A DNA stretch of 64,000 nucleotides from Prorocentrum cordatum (lineage: Eukaryota; Sar; Dinophyceae; Prorocentrales; Prorocentraceae), in assembly GCA_963575745.1 (NCBI GenBank), contig CAUYUJ010017793.1, forward strand, positions 357,001 through 421,000. The letters run 5' to 3'. A program made the position numbers and the translations under genes. The notes under the pieces were generated by a model. That model searched no databases. It was not told the DNA's origin and saw nothing but the letters and a program-made list of their open reading frames with translations. Below are positions 1-10,365 of the stretch, piece after piece (position 1 is the first letter of the stretch; every line of letters begins with the position of its first letter).

Positions 1-60
1 GGAAGAGGAGGAGGAGGCAGAGGGGGGAACAGGACGAGGAGGAGGAGGGGGACCTGGTCT
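1..60. repeat. GGA-rich low-complexity tract
   Basis: Imperfect GGA/GAGGAG tract at the window edge, probably continuing outside. It is open in several frames, so open frames through it carry no coding weight. Confidence 0.85.
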
Positions 61-126
61 GGCGCGGGCCCGGGGAGAGTGCTTCCGAAGCTTGCCCGAG
101 CCACCTTGCAACACCGCTCGCCAATT

Positions 127-418
127 TGGGAGCCCTGAAGCCAAGAGCTTCTTGCGTTACCGCTCGCTCGTGGGAGCCTTAGTGCGAAGGGCTTGTCACG
201 TCGCTGTGAACCCTTGGGGGCCTTGGTGTTCAGAGCTTGGAACGCCACCGGTCGTTCTTGGGAGCCGGGGTGCTCAGGGCTTGTCACGTCATTGTGGTAT
301 CTTGGGAGCTTCGGTGCACAGAGTTTTTTAGCTAACCGCTCGCTTTGGGGAGCCCGGATGCTCAAAATTGTTTACGTCACCGCTCGCTCTGGGGAGCCCT
401 GGTGTTACGAGCTTGGCC
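127..418. repeat. 44-bp tandem repeat, about 6.6 copies
   Basis: Units begin with TGGGAGCC or GGGGAGCC at 127, 171, 215, 259, 303, 347 and 391, so spacing is exactly 44 bp. Each unit has a GAGCTT-like middle and a CACCGCTCGCTC-like end. A more diverged unit lies just upstream (about 83-126). Units differ by substitutions but have no net indels, unlike slippage-driven microsatellites. Forty-four is not a multiple of three, so coding is unlikely. Confidence 0.9.
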
Positions 419-1050
419 GTCGGAAGCCCGAAAAGGCGAGAATCAACACAAGTTGCGCAAATCTAAAGAACATCATTGTTCATGGCCTCCTCAAGGTCCT
501 GTTTGGGCCGTGTCTGGACCTCTTGGGGCCCCCTTGGGCCGTCCAGGGGCCCTTTTGGGCCGTCTTGGGGCGTCTTGGAGGTCATTGGCCGGTACGGGGC
601 GTTCCTTCGGACCTCGTGGGGCCCTGATGGGAGCCACTTGGGGCCCACTTGACGCTCTCGTGGGAGCCCCTAGGGGCCCTCTTGGGGCTCTCTTGGGCCG
701 CCTCGGGGCCCTCGTGGGGGCGGCTTGGGCCGTCTGGGGGGATGTTCGGGGCCTCGTGGGCCGTCCTGGGTGGTAAGGGCGAGAACCAAAAATATACAGA
801 AAAACCAACGGGCACTCAATGTTTTCGGCCTCCTCAGGCAGTATCGGGGGTCCTCTGAAGGGCCTCTGGGACCATCTTGGGCACCGCTGAGACCGTCGCT
901 AGGCCATCGTAGGTCATGTGGGAGCGTTCTTAGGCAATATTGACTCTCTGGGGGCGCTCTGTGGCGTCTTGGAGTCGTCATGGGCCGCTCCTGTGCCGTC
1001 TTGGGGGCCTCTTGGGCGTAGCTTGGGCCGTACGGGGCGCCACTTAGGAC
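415..1050 (-). repeat. CR composite: CCAAGANGGCC array with two spacers
   Basis: On the minus strand this is a degenerate array of CCAAGA(G/C)GGCC-like 9-15-bp words. T-rich spacers lie near 415-490 and 765-840, written here in reverse complement (CGTCGGAAGCCCGAAAAGGC on plus). The same array and spacer recur near 24.5, 32.7, 34.6, 42.1 and 59.2 kb. Translations read as WAVLG/ASWGPLG or RPKRAPRR low-complexity peptide and are probably not genes. Confidence 0.8.
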
Positions 1051-1269
1051 GTTATAGGCCCCCGGAGGGCGTTTAGGCCTCTGCTCCTGCCCCTCGCCCC
1101 TCCCCTGGACCCCTCCCTGGAGGGCCTCGTCTCAACTCAACGGCATCACTCGTGCCCCGCTCTTCCCGCCACCTGCTTCGCACGGAGACGGCAAGGGCAT
1201 GCACCCTCAGGGCACGTGAGATCGGCTGCTTGCACGCGATCTGATCAGCATAGCTTGTTTCCTGCAAAT

Positions 1270-1447
1270 TGACTACCTACCAAACCACCCCAACCCAACC
1301 CGAAGACCCGAATTTGACCCGAATTTCGGGTTGGGGGGGGTACGAGTTCCACGCGGTTTTTTTGATGTTCCCCGACCCCCCCCCCACTGGAAATGGAAGG
1401 CAAATCGTGGCCTTCGGGTTGGGTTGGGGTGGCTTGGTGGGCGGTGA
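1270..1447. mobile_element. MITE-1 copy 1
   Basis: Non-autonomous inverted-repeat element of 178 bp. The left end TGACTACCTACC runs into ACCACCCCAACCCAACCCGA; the right end is its imperfect inverse, giving about 35 bp of TIR. Flanking 5-mers are CAAAT (1265-1269) and TAAAT (1448-1452), a 4/5 TSD. The interior carries a short palindrome (CCCGAATTTCGGG-like) and a C-run. No coding capacity. Confidence 0.9.
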
Positions 1448-1529
1448 TAAATTGCCATTGATGCGCCTCTCCGTCTCGGCGGCCGCGGGCGCGTGTCGAG
1501 GTCGCTCCGACATCTTTACCAACGGCACT

Positions 1530-1945
1530 TGGACATCATCACCGCCACCGGCGCTACCAGTATCGGCGCCGTCATTGGCTTACCTGTTGTCATCGTCATC
1601 GTCGTAACCATCAACGAAATGATCAACATAATTTCCACCCTTGTCGGCGTCGCTATGTTATCACAATTGCCCGAGCCACCGGCCCGTACAGAAGCACGCC
1701 AGCGCCAGCGCGGCCTGCGAGACGCGTTGGGAATCCTCGTCGGTCATTGCCACCGCGGCCGCGTCGGCTGTGCAAAACATCCTGGCCGCTCTGCGCGCGA
1801 GCTGGAATGCGCAAGCGCGGCCGCAAACGTACGCCAACCACCGCCAAGCAGTCACCTCAATCCCGCCGCATGAGTTCTGCAGACCAAGTTGCGGGTGGGT
1901 GGGTGGGATGATTGCTCGAGCAATGGCATGATCAGCTCCAACACG
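1530..1945. repeat. DR-F copy 1 (1.2-kb-spaced duplication)
   Basis: Direct repeat of 2710-3117, offset about 1,181 bp. Both begin in ATC/GTC-rich DNA, share GTCG(G/A)CGTCGCTATG, GCGCCAGCGCGGCCT and GAGACGCGTTGGGAATC, and end near CAAGTTGCGGG(T/C)GGGTGGGT. In copy 1 one frame reads a hydrophobic VVIVIVV segment. Copy 2 carries stops in the corresponding frame, so I do not call a gene. Confidence 0.8.
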
Positions 1946-1959
1946 CGTTGTTGCAAACG

Positions 1960-1982
1960 TATATTTATATATATATATATAC
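1960..1982. repeat. TA dinucleotide tract
   Basis: TATATTTATATATATATATA run immediately after DR-F copy 1. A shorter TGTATATATAG occurs after copy 2 (about 3190). It could be a promoter-like AT island, but nothing downstream looks transcribed. Confidence 0.7.
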
Positions 1983-2140
1983 GCTGCACCACATACATGA
2001 TCCGTTCTACAAGGGATATCGGCTCACACCCCACACGGGTGTATCGCTTCCCCATGGGGTTGTACAAGTTACATCTGATTATGCCCCCATCCCAAGGAGT
2101 CACCGTATCGCACCCCTCACCCTGTCAAATAACACTATGA

Positions 2141-2284
2141 TTAGGTTGGGCACGTCCTGGAACAAGTGACTTTTGGAGACAAAACAAAACATCAAAAACA
2201 ACAAAACAAATTCAAACATCGTCCACATTATATGCTTTCACCACTTTCGAATACTCCTCCTGTAGAGGGATATGCCCGACTCAA
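2141..2284. mobile_element. MITE-3 copy 1
   Basis: Left end TTAGGTTGGGCACGTCC; right end TCCTGTAGAGGGATATGCCC then GACTCAA, the inverse of the family end. The interior is A-rich. Flanks CACTATGA and CCCTTTGC match only 5/8, so this is probably an old insertion. Family ends and the sharper 8-bp TSDs of other copies support the call. Confidence 0.7.
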
Positions 2285-2292
2285 CCCTTTGC

Positions 2293-2709
2293 GATCGCAC
2301 CCGTTCGAAGAAACACACACATGTTCAAAAACCCCTTGGAAATAAAACACAATAGCAAATTCCGCACGCGACCGTTGTCGCGCGCGCGTGCCGGAGTCGG
2401 TCAACAACATTGGGGCTCGCACGGGTTTCGAAAACGTTGTCCCTGAGAACATCTAATACATTACTAGTTGTGCAAAAACTTGTTGTTTGAATTTTTTGCG
2501 CGCGCGGACTCGGCCGCACTGTAACGAAAACATCCAGATCTCACCCTGTTCGCCGAATGGGACCACGCTGGCCCATCGCGCGCACAAGGTGAGTTTGCTC
2601 GAACGCCTTTGTGACCTTGTTTGGGGGGGGGCACGATTCCTGTCAAATGATCCCATGCGGGCCACTCGCACGTCGCAACCCTTCCAAAACCTTCACTAGC
2701 GACACGTAG
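2293..2709. other. Unassigned spacer
   Basis: About 400 bp of mixed composition, including several CGCGCG runs. I see no gene, repeat copy or RNA. Confidence 0.5.
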
Positions 2710-3117
2710 ACAGCACAATCGTCATCGGCGTGACCAGCATCAGCGTCCTAGATATCATTGTGGTCTGAATCGCCGTCACCGTCACCATCATCGCTACTGC
2801 GATCATCATCGTTTCCGCCGCTGTCGACGTCGCTATGATACCGCGCCGGCCCGAGCCAACGACCCGCACTGAAGCGTTCAAGCGCCAGCGCGGCCTTTGA
2901 GACGCGTTGGGAATCGCCTTCGGTCAACGTCACCGCGGCGCCGACGGTCGTGCCCAACTGGCCACCCTGCGCGCGAGCTTGCGCGCTAGCGCGGCCCAAA
3001 AAACACGCCAGCCAGCGCCAAGAGGTCACCGAGATCGCCGCCGCATGGGTTTTGCAAACCAAGTTGCGGGCGGGTGGGTAGGATGATTGCGGCGCAAGCA
3101 GTGGAATTGACGACTCC
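2710..3117. repeat. DR-F copy 2
   Basis: Second copy of the duplication at 1530-1945. Identity is highest from 2823 to 2990 and near 3055-3085. Indels and stops separate the two copies, so the duplication is not recent. Confidence 0.8.
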
Positions 3118-3149
3118 AAGTTCGTCAGGATTCAGTGCCCAAACATCGA

Positions 3150-3300
3150 CTGCACCACGTGGATGCCACCACACATGTACACCATACGTCTGTATATATA
3201 GTACCACATAGTTCGTACCACACAAGCAGCTTAACATACACTGCACCACATAGCTACACCACATAGATTGCACCTCGTAGATCGCACCACGCATCGGCGC
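3150..3300. repeat. Degenerate CACCACATAG array
   Basis: The words GCACCACATAG, TACCACATAG, CACCACATAG and GCACCTCGTAG recur at 11-16-bp intervals, interrupted by TGTATATATAG. A local tandem repeat with no assigned function. Confidence 0.7.
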
Positions 3301-3856
3301 CCATGCTGGCTAACATCACCTTCGAATCGAGCCATGACTTCGCTCCCGTGTTTGACAGTGTGCCCTCCAAGAGAGAAGAAACGCCCGGCAATAAGCAGCG
3401 CGACTGCAACATCCGCGCGGCAGCGCAGCCAGATAGTTGGAGGCCTGGAACAGCAAGTAGAGGTAGGCGACAATGGAGGATGCCAGTTGGCCATCGGTTG
3501 CCTCCTCCGGGGCCACGATGGGGTTCCTCGGGAGGCAGTCACACCGAGAAAGGCCACGGCGTTCGTCACATCAGCCTCCTCCTGCTCCTCCCTTCGTCAC
3601 CCTCCCTTGGTGGGCTTGTTTTCCACCCCCGCTACCAGAAGTGGGAGGGGGAGGAGGTCCTCCTCCCCTTCCTCCTCTTCATCGTCGACCTCATCCCGCG
3701 TTCCAGCTTGTGGTGGTGGGAGTGGAATACAGGCCCATCATCCCTCCCTCACCTGTGCCCAGGGCACGCTGCAGCGCCGCTCAGCGATGTGCTGTTGTAC
3801 GTCGAGCCTGCTGGGCGGGCCACTCCTCTTGAGTGCATTTCAGCTCGGGCGGAGGG
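3301..3856. other. Unassigned, weak open frames only
   Basis: Mixed-composition DNA with overlapping open frames on both strands (for example minus strand 3316-3516, 66 codons). None has a recognisable domain, and the plus-strand frames run into a GGA microsatellite. I see no supported gene. Confidence 0.4.
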
Positions 3857-3955
3857 AGGAGGAGGAGGAGGAGGAGGAGGAGGAGGAGGAGGAGGAGGAC
3901 GAGGAGGAGGAGGACGAGGACGAGGAGGAGGAGGACGAGGAGGAGGAGGAGGAGG
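3857..3955. repeat. GGA microsatellite with GAC interruptions
   Basis: About 100 bp of (GGA)n broken by GAC units. Purine-rich on plus. Reads as poly-E, poly-G or poly-R depending on frame. Confidence 0.95.
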
Positions 3956-4180
3956 GAGCCGCGGTGCACGTCGGGGCGCCCTCGCGCCAGACCACCGCAA
4001 TCGCCTCTGGTTCGTGCGAACGGGTGCCTCCCTCTGACCCCCCTCCGGCCTCAGCATCTCTCCTCCATTCCCCTTCCCTTCTCTCGTCCTCCGCTCCCAA
4101 TCTCCTCCCTCATCCCGTCCTTCCTCGGCGTCGTCCTCCTCATCGACCTCCAGCCATCCTCACTCCGGGAGGGGGGAGGG

Positions 4181-4345
4181 TCGGGTCGGACGAAAGGTGG
4201 GGATAGCAAAAGAATGGGTTAGCGTGAATCAGTTCGCTTAGCTGGCTCCTCCAGCGCCGGCATCGAGGAAGGAACCGTCTTGCGGCGGGGCCGAGACCAG
4301 CTGGGTGCAGCAGATTTCGTTTCGCCCCCTTTTTCCCAATCCACA
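4181..4345. mobile_element. MITE-5 copy 1, diverged
   Basis: Starts TCGGGTCGGACGAAAGG and shares GATAGCAAA, GAATCAG, GCGCCGG, ATCGAGGAA and GCAGCAGATTTCGT in order with the copies at 47 and 56 kb. The right end is eroded, with no CCCGA terminus and no TSD. Confidence 0.7.
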
Positions 4346-4424
4346 GAGGAAGAACCATTTAGGGAAACGAGCTCTATACACCGACGCTGTTCCCGACCCT
4401 GCGCTGAAATTCGCACAGGAACGC

Positions 4425-4458
4425 GGATCCTGGTGTATACGGGATCCTGGTGTATACA
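4425..4458. repeat. Short tandem duplication GGATCCTGGTGTATAC
   Basis: A 16-17-bp word repeated twice back to back. An inverted partial copy (CTATACACCGACG) lies 50 bp upstream. Confidence 0.8.
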
Positions 4459-4589
4459 TTGTTGGTCGCTTTCCTGGGAAAACAAAGGAGAATTATACAC
4501 CACACCACCCAGACGTCGCCCCCGACCCTCAAACAAATCCTGGAATTGAAAAGCTGCCCGTCACTGGTAATGTATATGCTCCAGATCCC

Positions 4590-4760
4590 AACCATTTGCA
4601 TAAACAGAAATTTGGACGGTCCGTGCGGGTCTCTTGGATCTGCGCTTGACCCCCACCCCCCTGGTGCGCGGAGCGCGCCAGGAGGCGCCGCGAGAGGAAC
4701 TCAGCTCAGACCCAAGACGCCCGCACGGACCATCGAGAGCTCTGCTCACGCCACTGCCCC
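4590..4760. mobile_element. MITE-2-like degenerate inverted repeat
   Basis: GGACGGTCCGTGCGGGTCTC and GCCCGCACGGACCATCGAGA face each other around a GGTGCGCGGAGCGCGCCAGG core, the layout of MITE-2. Ends and TSD are not recoverable. Confidence 0.55.
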
Positions 4761-4827
4761 TTCCTCGGGGAATGGGGGCAGGGGGGGCGAAACGAACTCT
4801 GCTGCCAGGCGCTTTGGGGGAGACCAA

Positions 4828-4945
4828 AAGGTATCGATACCGCTACTCCCCAGACCTCTCCTGGGGTGCGTTCTGACTAGGATTTCGGGGCGAATCCAGC
4901 GGTGGCGACCAGGGCCGCCCAGGAGGCCCCAAAAAGGGGAGAGGG
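4828..4945. repeat. DR-C copy 1
   Basis: About 110-bp dispersed repeat: GATACCGCTACTCC, then GGGGTGCGTTCTGAC, AGGATTTCG, AGGGCCGCCCAGGAGGCCC. Shared with 28836-28936 and 47695-47805. Termini not defined. Confidence 0.75.
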
Positions 4946-5015
4946 GGGCGAGACGAACTCTGCCTCGAAGTGCTTGCTGCCTCGGTGCCAGTTTTCCCGC
5001 AGGAGCGGGCTAAGT

Positions 5016-5347
5016 TTAGGTCGGGCCTGTCCCCCTAATTACAGGGGGATTTGGGGCGAAACAAAAAAAAGTGCTCAAACATGCCCCCAGATGGTAAAAA
5101 GATAATCCCCAAAAATAGCCCCCAGACTATTTTTGGCTATTTTTGGAACACACCCTGCGAAATGCTCAAGAAATCATGGGTCAAGAAATTCATCGTCTCA
5201 GAACTTGAAGAAAACCCAGAACTTCTATCAAAATCTTGGGATTTACATTGAAAAGTTAAGAATAATCGAGACTCTGGACGAAAACTGAGGTTTTCTTAAG
5301 CATCGCCTAAGGTGTATCCCCTCTGTAGAGGGGCAAGCCCGACTTAA
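5016..5347. mobile_element. MITE-3 copy 2, long form
   Basis: Left TTAGGTCGGGCCTGTCCCCC and right TGTAGAGGGGCAAGCCC then GACTTAA are inverse ends. At 332 bp it is about twice the usual 160 bp; the extra A/T-rich interior (about 5165-5320) is not seen in other copies. Flanks GGCTAAGT and GGCTGCGT match 6/8. It may be closer to a longer parent element or carry a later insertion. Confidence 0.75.
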
Positions 5348-5485
5348 AGGCTGCGTTCCTGCGGGTGCCCCGCGCCCCGTGCGCGGGGCCCCGAGCGGAA
5401 GGGGCGACGAGGGCGCGCATGAGGCCCTGCGCGACGGCTCTCCGCCGGCCTGGGCGGCAGCAAGGCCAGCAGTCCGCGCGCCAGT

Positions 5486-5568
5486 CCTCCTCCTCCTCCT
5501 CCTCCTCCTCCTCCTCCTCCTCCTCCTCCTCCTCCGCCTCCTCCTCCTCCTCCTCCTCCTCCTCCGCG
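5486..5568. repeat. TCC microsatellite
   Basis: About 83 bp of (TCC)n with one CGC interruption. Confidence 0.95.
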
Positions 5569-5625
5569 CCGACTCCAGAGATCCGCGCGGTGTTCTGGAG
5601 CTTTGTGCTCATGCCATGTGCGGTG

Positions 5626-8012
5626 CAGCCTCAGCTCCGCCGCCGCCGAACTCGGGCTGTGGAGCAGCCGTCGCCGCCGTCGCCGGCGCCGTGCAAGCTT
5701 GAGCCGCCCAACCCCCCCGTGCTCCATGAGGAGCCGCCCGCCATGGCGCCCCGGCCCCGCCCTTACCAGGGGTCCCGCCGCCGCCTAGATCGGGCCAGGG
5801 CAGCACGGGGCGTCTGCGCGGCGTCGCTCCTGCGAGAGGGGGCGCGGCACCTCTCCAGTGCAGCCGAGGCTGCGGCCGCGAGGGGCGCTTTCTGATGACT
5901 CGCGATGACGCCCTTGACCGGCCCCGCTCTTCTCCCCTCCCTCCCGCCCCTGGTCACGTCACGATTCGCGCCGGCGCCGTTTGGGAATGAAGCACTGTTC
6001 CTTCCCAGACGGCCCCCCCCCCACAAAGGAATACAGCAATGGCCTCTCAGCGCAGTCGAGGCTGCAGCTACGAGGAGCGCTGGATGAGGAATTGACTTCC
6101 TTCTGGTAAAGAAACAAATTCTGGGAGGTTTTTGCAAGAACGATTGAGGACCACTAAGCCCGATCGGGGGAGCCACTAAGCCAGAACAGGCCGGACGAAA
6201 CGAAAGATTGAACCCGGCGAGGCGACACTAAGCCGGGTTAAGCCAGATTTGGTTGGTTTTCGACAACGAGTTTACGGGCGCCGATGCTGATTTACACCTC
6301 GCAGGAGTTGCGCGGGGGGGTCCAGGGAACGGCCATGGAGATGCCTGAGGAGCAGCGAGCGTACTCCGAGCCCCAGCCGGTCCTGATTTCAGCGGCCGGG
6401 CGGGCGGCGCCATCGCGAGGAAACTTCGAACCATCCACTTCGACCCCGAAGCACGGCTTGCCCTGGACCGCCCGCCCCCCCGGGCGGTCGAAGGGCGGGG
6501 CGGGGCCGGATGGCAGGTTCGACACACGAATCGCCCTGGACCGCGTCCGGATGGGAAACACAAGAGCGCCCAGCTGGGTTTGCACACGTCTCGGCCCACG
6601 ACCCACGGAAAGCGCGCTGGCGCCAACGCGTGCCAGGGCGGAGCCCTCCGATGCGATGCGGGAGGAAGCTGGGCGAGGTGAACTCGTCGACGGCCTGCGT
6701 CGCGGGGCACGAAACGCCACGGAGCAACCGCCGGGCGGCGGCAGGTGTTGGCGCAGCGCACCTATGCAAATGGAAGCGGCAGCAGAGCGGCCACGGACGA
6801 AGGCGAACCAGGGGGAGGCGCGGTAATCAGCACACGTCCTCCAGATTATCGGCTCGTCGGGGGGTCTGCCGCAAGTTGCCCTGGCCCCAGGTGTTCCCGG
6901 CTTCCCGCGCCGCTTCGGAGCACCAGAGGCGCTGTGGGCCTCGTGCGGGGTGCTCTGGAGGCCGTCTGGGTCCAATCGGGCCTCGCGGGAATCCCCGGAT
7001 TGGCGGCGGAGGAGGGGGGAAGTGAGACGGGGCGGGCCTTTTCAGAAAGCTCGGAAGTGCCCAAGCTTTATGAGATATGTTCTAAGCCTTCCCCGAAGAC
7101 GCAAACAACTCTCGGAAGGCGCGAGAGCTTCTGAGAAGTCCCGCCGCCTTGTGCAGCAACACAAAAAAAAACACACGGGCCGAAAGCCCGCGCGCGGAAG
7201 TTGCTCGAACGCGGCGCAAAAAACAAATCGGACATTGTGCGCGCCGAGCCCCGGGGAAACGAGTGTAGCCGACAAGGTCAAGAGCGAGCGATAGCCAAGT
7301 GGCAACCGAGAGGCGGAAGAGGGAGGACATGAAGGCGGATCCGAAACGCGGGGCGCAACGATTGAGAATGCTGGAATGCAGGAGGAGGGGCAACAATGAT
7401 GGCGGGAAGGAAAAAATCTGGACATGACGCTTCTGGGGCCCCTGTGCTCACAACCCTTGGACTGGTACCCATCCTGACAAGCCTCTCGAATCGCATGCGA
7501 AGTCCAGCTGCCTTTCGTTTACCAAAAGCCCCTCCTCAGCGCGGCGCTGTTCTACGGGTCGGTGGGGCAATCCTACTGTCGAAAACGCGTCTTCCTGCGA
7601 CCGATCGAATGGGGCCGGCACTGGTCAGGGGCAAACTGGACTCATCCATTTTGAATGAAACATGTTTTCCCCGACGCTGGGCAGCCAAAAAACAATGTCG
7701 CGCGATGATGGCAAAACTAACACAGCAGAGCCTAACATAATGATTTCCCCGCCCTGAAAAGTCCATGCCGCGCGAAAGCTTGAAAACTTGGCGTCGTTGA
7801 GCGTCGAAAGCGCCACGCGGAAACCCAACATGAACTATTGGGGCGCAGATTCCCCCGCAAACTGACAAGATGTTTCAGGGTCGCCTGGGGCGCCAGCCGC
7901 GCGCCCGAGCCATCTGGCACAGCAGCCACGCCCAAGACAGCAGCTCCGTCCAACCGAATGGGACATTCCCTCCGGCCCCTTTCCATGCGCCCTCCCTCTT
8001 CTTCCTGCATGT
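5626..8012. other. Unassigned GC-rich stretch
   Basis: About 2.4 kb with no repeat family I can match and no recognisable domain. Overlapping open frames occur on both strands (up to 227 codons, minus strand 6292-6975), as expected in GC-rich DNA where stop codons are rare. CACTAAGCC recurs three times between 6150 and 6235. A promoter or exon cannot be excluded but is not supported. Confidence 0.4.
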
Positions 8013-8020
8013 CCCAAAGC

Positions 8021-8223
8021 TTATGTTGCTCCCATCGTGCTTAAGGACCACATCCCAGAAATAATTTCGAGCACCCGGGAAAGTGTCGAAAGAGTGTCGA
8101 AGCAGTGTCGGACGAGTGTCTCCTAGGGACCGACACGTGGAAACCCTCGAGTTTAGGTAGTTATATTCTGGCGCACGAAATTCTTTCTGGTGGTCAAGGC
8201 TAAAGTAGGTTGGAACATCATAA
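8021..8223. mobile_element. MITE-8 copy 1
   Basis: 203-bp element. Left TTATGTTGCTCCCATC; right GTTGGAACATCATAA. The inverse repeat extends inward (CCCAGAAATAATTTCGAGCA against its partner near 8170-8195). The interior has GTGTCGAA repeated. Flanks CCCAAAGC and CCTGAAGC match 6/8, consistent with the perfect 8-bp TSDs of the other two copies. Confidence 0.85.
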
Positions 8224-8231
8224 CCTGAAGC

Positions 8232-8638
8232 CCCTCCCTCTATTTAATTTGGAAGTTGCCGTGGGCGGGTTGAAGAACGGTCTGCAACACGGGCTCAGGC
8301 ATTTGCTTCATCGGGGCTGCGGCCCGTTCCTGGACGAGCGCCGTACCTCCCAAACTTGGCCCGTGGGTGTGAATCCGGTCTCTGCGGAGGGCACCGATGT
8401 CCGAAACACGACGACGTCCCTGCTACAAATGACAGCCGCGCGCAGTCGCACGCGGTCGCACGCTCACGCAACTCATGTGGAAAGCCACGGATGTGACACG
8501 CACGCTGGCTCCCCCCTGTACCCAAGAGGGCAGAGAACGGGACCTGGAACGCCCAAGAGGAAACTGGAGCTACGCTGTTGCACCTACGTTTCCGTAGCTG
8601 TTCTGTCCTTGACTCTGAGAAGGCATTCTCCTCCTCAC
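8232..8638. other. Unassigned spacer
   Basis: About 400 bp of ordinary composition with a plus-strand open frame but no recognisable motif. Confidence 0.4.
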
Positions 8639-8643
8639 TTCCC

Positions 8644-8842
8644 CAGAGGAACAAAAAGTGACAGAAACATGAAAACTCTGAGCTCCGCGCGGATTTCTCG
8701 GATCGGCGCTGGGGCCCCGGGGCGGCTCTTCCGGCGCCGCCCCTGGCACGCTCAGCGCGCCAGGGAGGGGGGTCCAGCGCCGATCCGAAAAATCCGCGCG
8801 GACCTCAGAGGTTTTATGTTTATGCCATTTTTTGTTCTCCTA
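8644..8842. mobile_element. MITE-2 copy 1
   Basis: 199-bp element with long imperfect TIRs: CAGAGGAACAAAAAGTGAC on the left, and on the right TTTTTTGTTCTCCTA. Inside are the paired arms GCGCGGATTTCTCGGATCGG and CCGATCCGAAAAATCCGCGC. TSD is TTCCC on both sides (8639-8643, 8843-8847), perfect. It would fold into a nearly full-length hairpin. Confidence 0.92.
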
Positions 8843-8846
8843 TTCC

Positions 8847-9037
8847 CGGGAGTGGCGAAGAGGGGGGTGTCCAAGAGGGGGGGGTGCAAATCATGACCGG
8901 CGGCATGTGCGCGGCCCAGCGGGGGGGCCTGGACGTAATGAAAGAAGAAGAGGCGCCATGAAATCTGAGGAAAAATCATGGCCCGCGCCATGAAATCCAC
9001 CCCACCCTAGTCATCACCCCCCTCTTTGCCGCCCCCA
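8847..9037. mobile_element. MITE-4 copy 1
   Basis: Abuts the right TSD of MITE-2 copy 1. Left CCGGGAGTGGCGAAGAGGGG; right CCCCTCTTTGCCGCCCCCA. The family core GTGCAAATCATGACCGGCGG and AGGCGCCATGAAATCT is present. Flanks ATTCC and ATTTC match 4/5. Confidence 0.88.
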
Positions 9038-9092
9038 ATTTCCATACCGTACCCAGTCTTTCCGTACCCATTTCGTTCGTGCCGACTTCCGC

Positions 9093-9170
9093 CGTCTTCC
9101 TCCTCCTCCTCGTCCTCCTCCTCCTCGTCCTCCTCCTCCTCCTCCTCCTCCTCCTCCTCCTCCTCCTCCG
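9093..9170. repeat. TCC/GTCC microsatellite
   Basis: About 78 bp of (TCC)n with three CGT interruptions. Confidence 0.95.
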
Positions 9171-9557
9171 CCCCCGACCTATTCCCCCCCTCGCTCGCCG
9201 CCGACTCGAGGCACCCTGGGCCGGGCGCAGCTCCGGCAAGAGGCCCCGGGGGCTCGGAAGGACCCCGCCCCTGCGATCGCCCCCGACCCCGCGGCCCCCC
9301 GCGGCCCGTCGGGGAGGCCGGGGGGCCGCCAGGGCCCGCCCCGAAGGGCCCCCCGGGTACGCGCGAGACGAAGATACAGGGCAGTTGTTAATACATTGGA
9401 TGTTTAAAAAGATGGGACTCTTAACGCATGATTAGTAGATGAATAAATGTATGCATGAGCTCTTCGTTGTTTTTGATACTAAATGCCTGCATTTTGAATG
9501 CATGATCCGCACGCGGAGCATGTATTAAAACGGCACTGTAAGCTGAGGGCATTCTCT
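9171..9557. other. Unassigned: GC-rich, then AT-rich patch
   Basis: 9171-9385 is GC-rich. 9390-9540 is AT-rich with several ATGCAT words and a short hairpin (GCATGATCCGCACGCGGAGC). No gene seen. Confidence 0.4.
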
Positions 9558-9565
9558 GGCTAGGA

Positions 9566-9726
9566 TTAGGTCGGGCACGTCCCCCTACAGGCAGATGTCG
9601 GAGGACAAATAAAAAGATCTCCAAACATATTCGAAACATAGCCAAATAATACTCGACAGATCGTCCCCATACTACTTCTTGGCTGTTTACGAATGTATCT
9701 TCTGTAGAGGGACATGCCCAACTTAA
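9566..9726. mobile_element. MITE-3 copy 3
   Basis: 161 bp. Left TTAGGTCGGGCACGTCCCCC; right TGTAGAGGGACATGCCC then AACTTAA. TSD GGCTAGGA is perfect at 9558-9565 and 9727-9734, and defines the 8-bp target duplication for the family. Confidence 0.93.
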
Positions 9727-9734
9727 GGCTAGGA

Positions 9735-10271
9735 GAAGTCGGGCATCCCTGAGGGCCCGCGGGTATGAAGGATGCGTCGGGCGTCACGGCCGCCCCCAGA
9801 CGCTCTGAGAGCGCGGCTCAACGCTCTGGATCGGTGTGCCTGCCTGTCCGTGGACGGCACTGTGGGCTGGCAGTGCGTTTCGCAATCATGTGAGCCTCGT
9901 GGGCGCTACTTTCTGGACGCTCTTGGGAGTCCCCGCGTAACCCTTCCAGAGGCCTCGGGAGCTTGGTTTAGAATATTTTGGAATCCACACTTCGAGCCTG
10001 GTTTACACACGGGACCGTTTGCTGAAAGCGTGGCGGCGGCGGCGGCCCCGGCGACATGCTGTGGCGTGAGCGTAGCGTCTCGCTCCGCTCTGCGGGGCGG
10101 GAGGCTTGGGAAACCTCTGGACGTGGACGCTTGGGGCCTGGGAAGCGGATCGCGTGCCGCGCCGAAACGTGGTGGGCCAGGGCCAGCGGCACGACACGCC
10201 ATCCTCCAAAAGATCTCGGCCGTAGATGGTCGCAGGGCCCTCAATGGTCTCAGGGCCCTCAATGGTCTCAA
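9735..10271. other. Unassigned spacer
   Basis: GC-rich. It contains an 18-bp tandem pair (CAGGGCCCTCAATGGTCT, about 10234-10269) just before a GGA tract. No gene supported. Confidence 0.4.
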
Positions 10272-10365
10272 TGGGGGAGGAGGAGGAGGAGGAGGAGGAG
10301 GACGAGGAGGAGGAGGAGGAGGAGCAGGAGGAGAAGGAGGAGGCGGAGGAGGGAGGAAGGGGGCC
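10272..10365. repeat. GGA microsatellite
   Basis: Imperfect (GGA)n with GAC, GCA and GAA variants. Confidence 0.93.
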
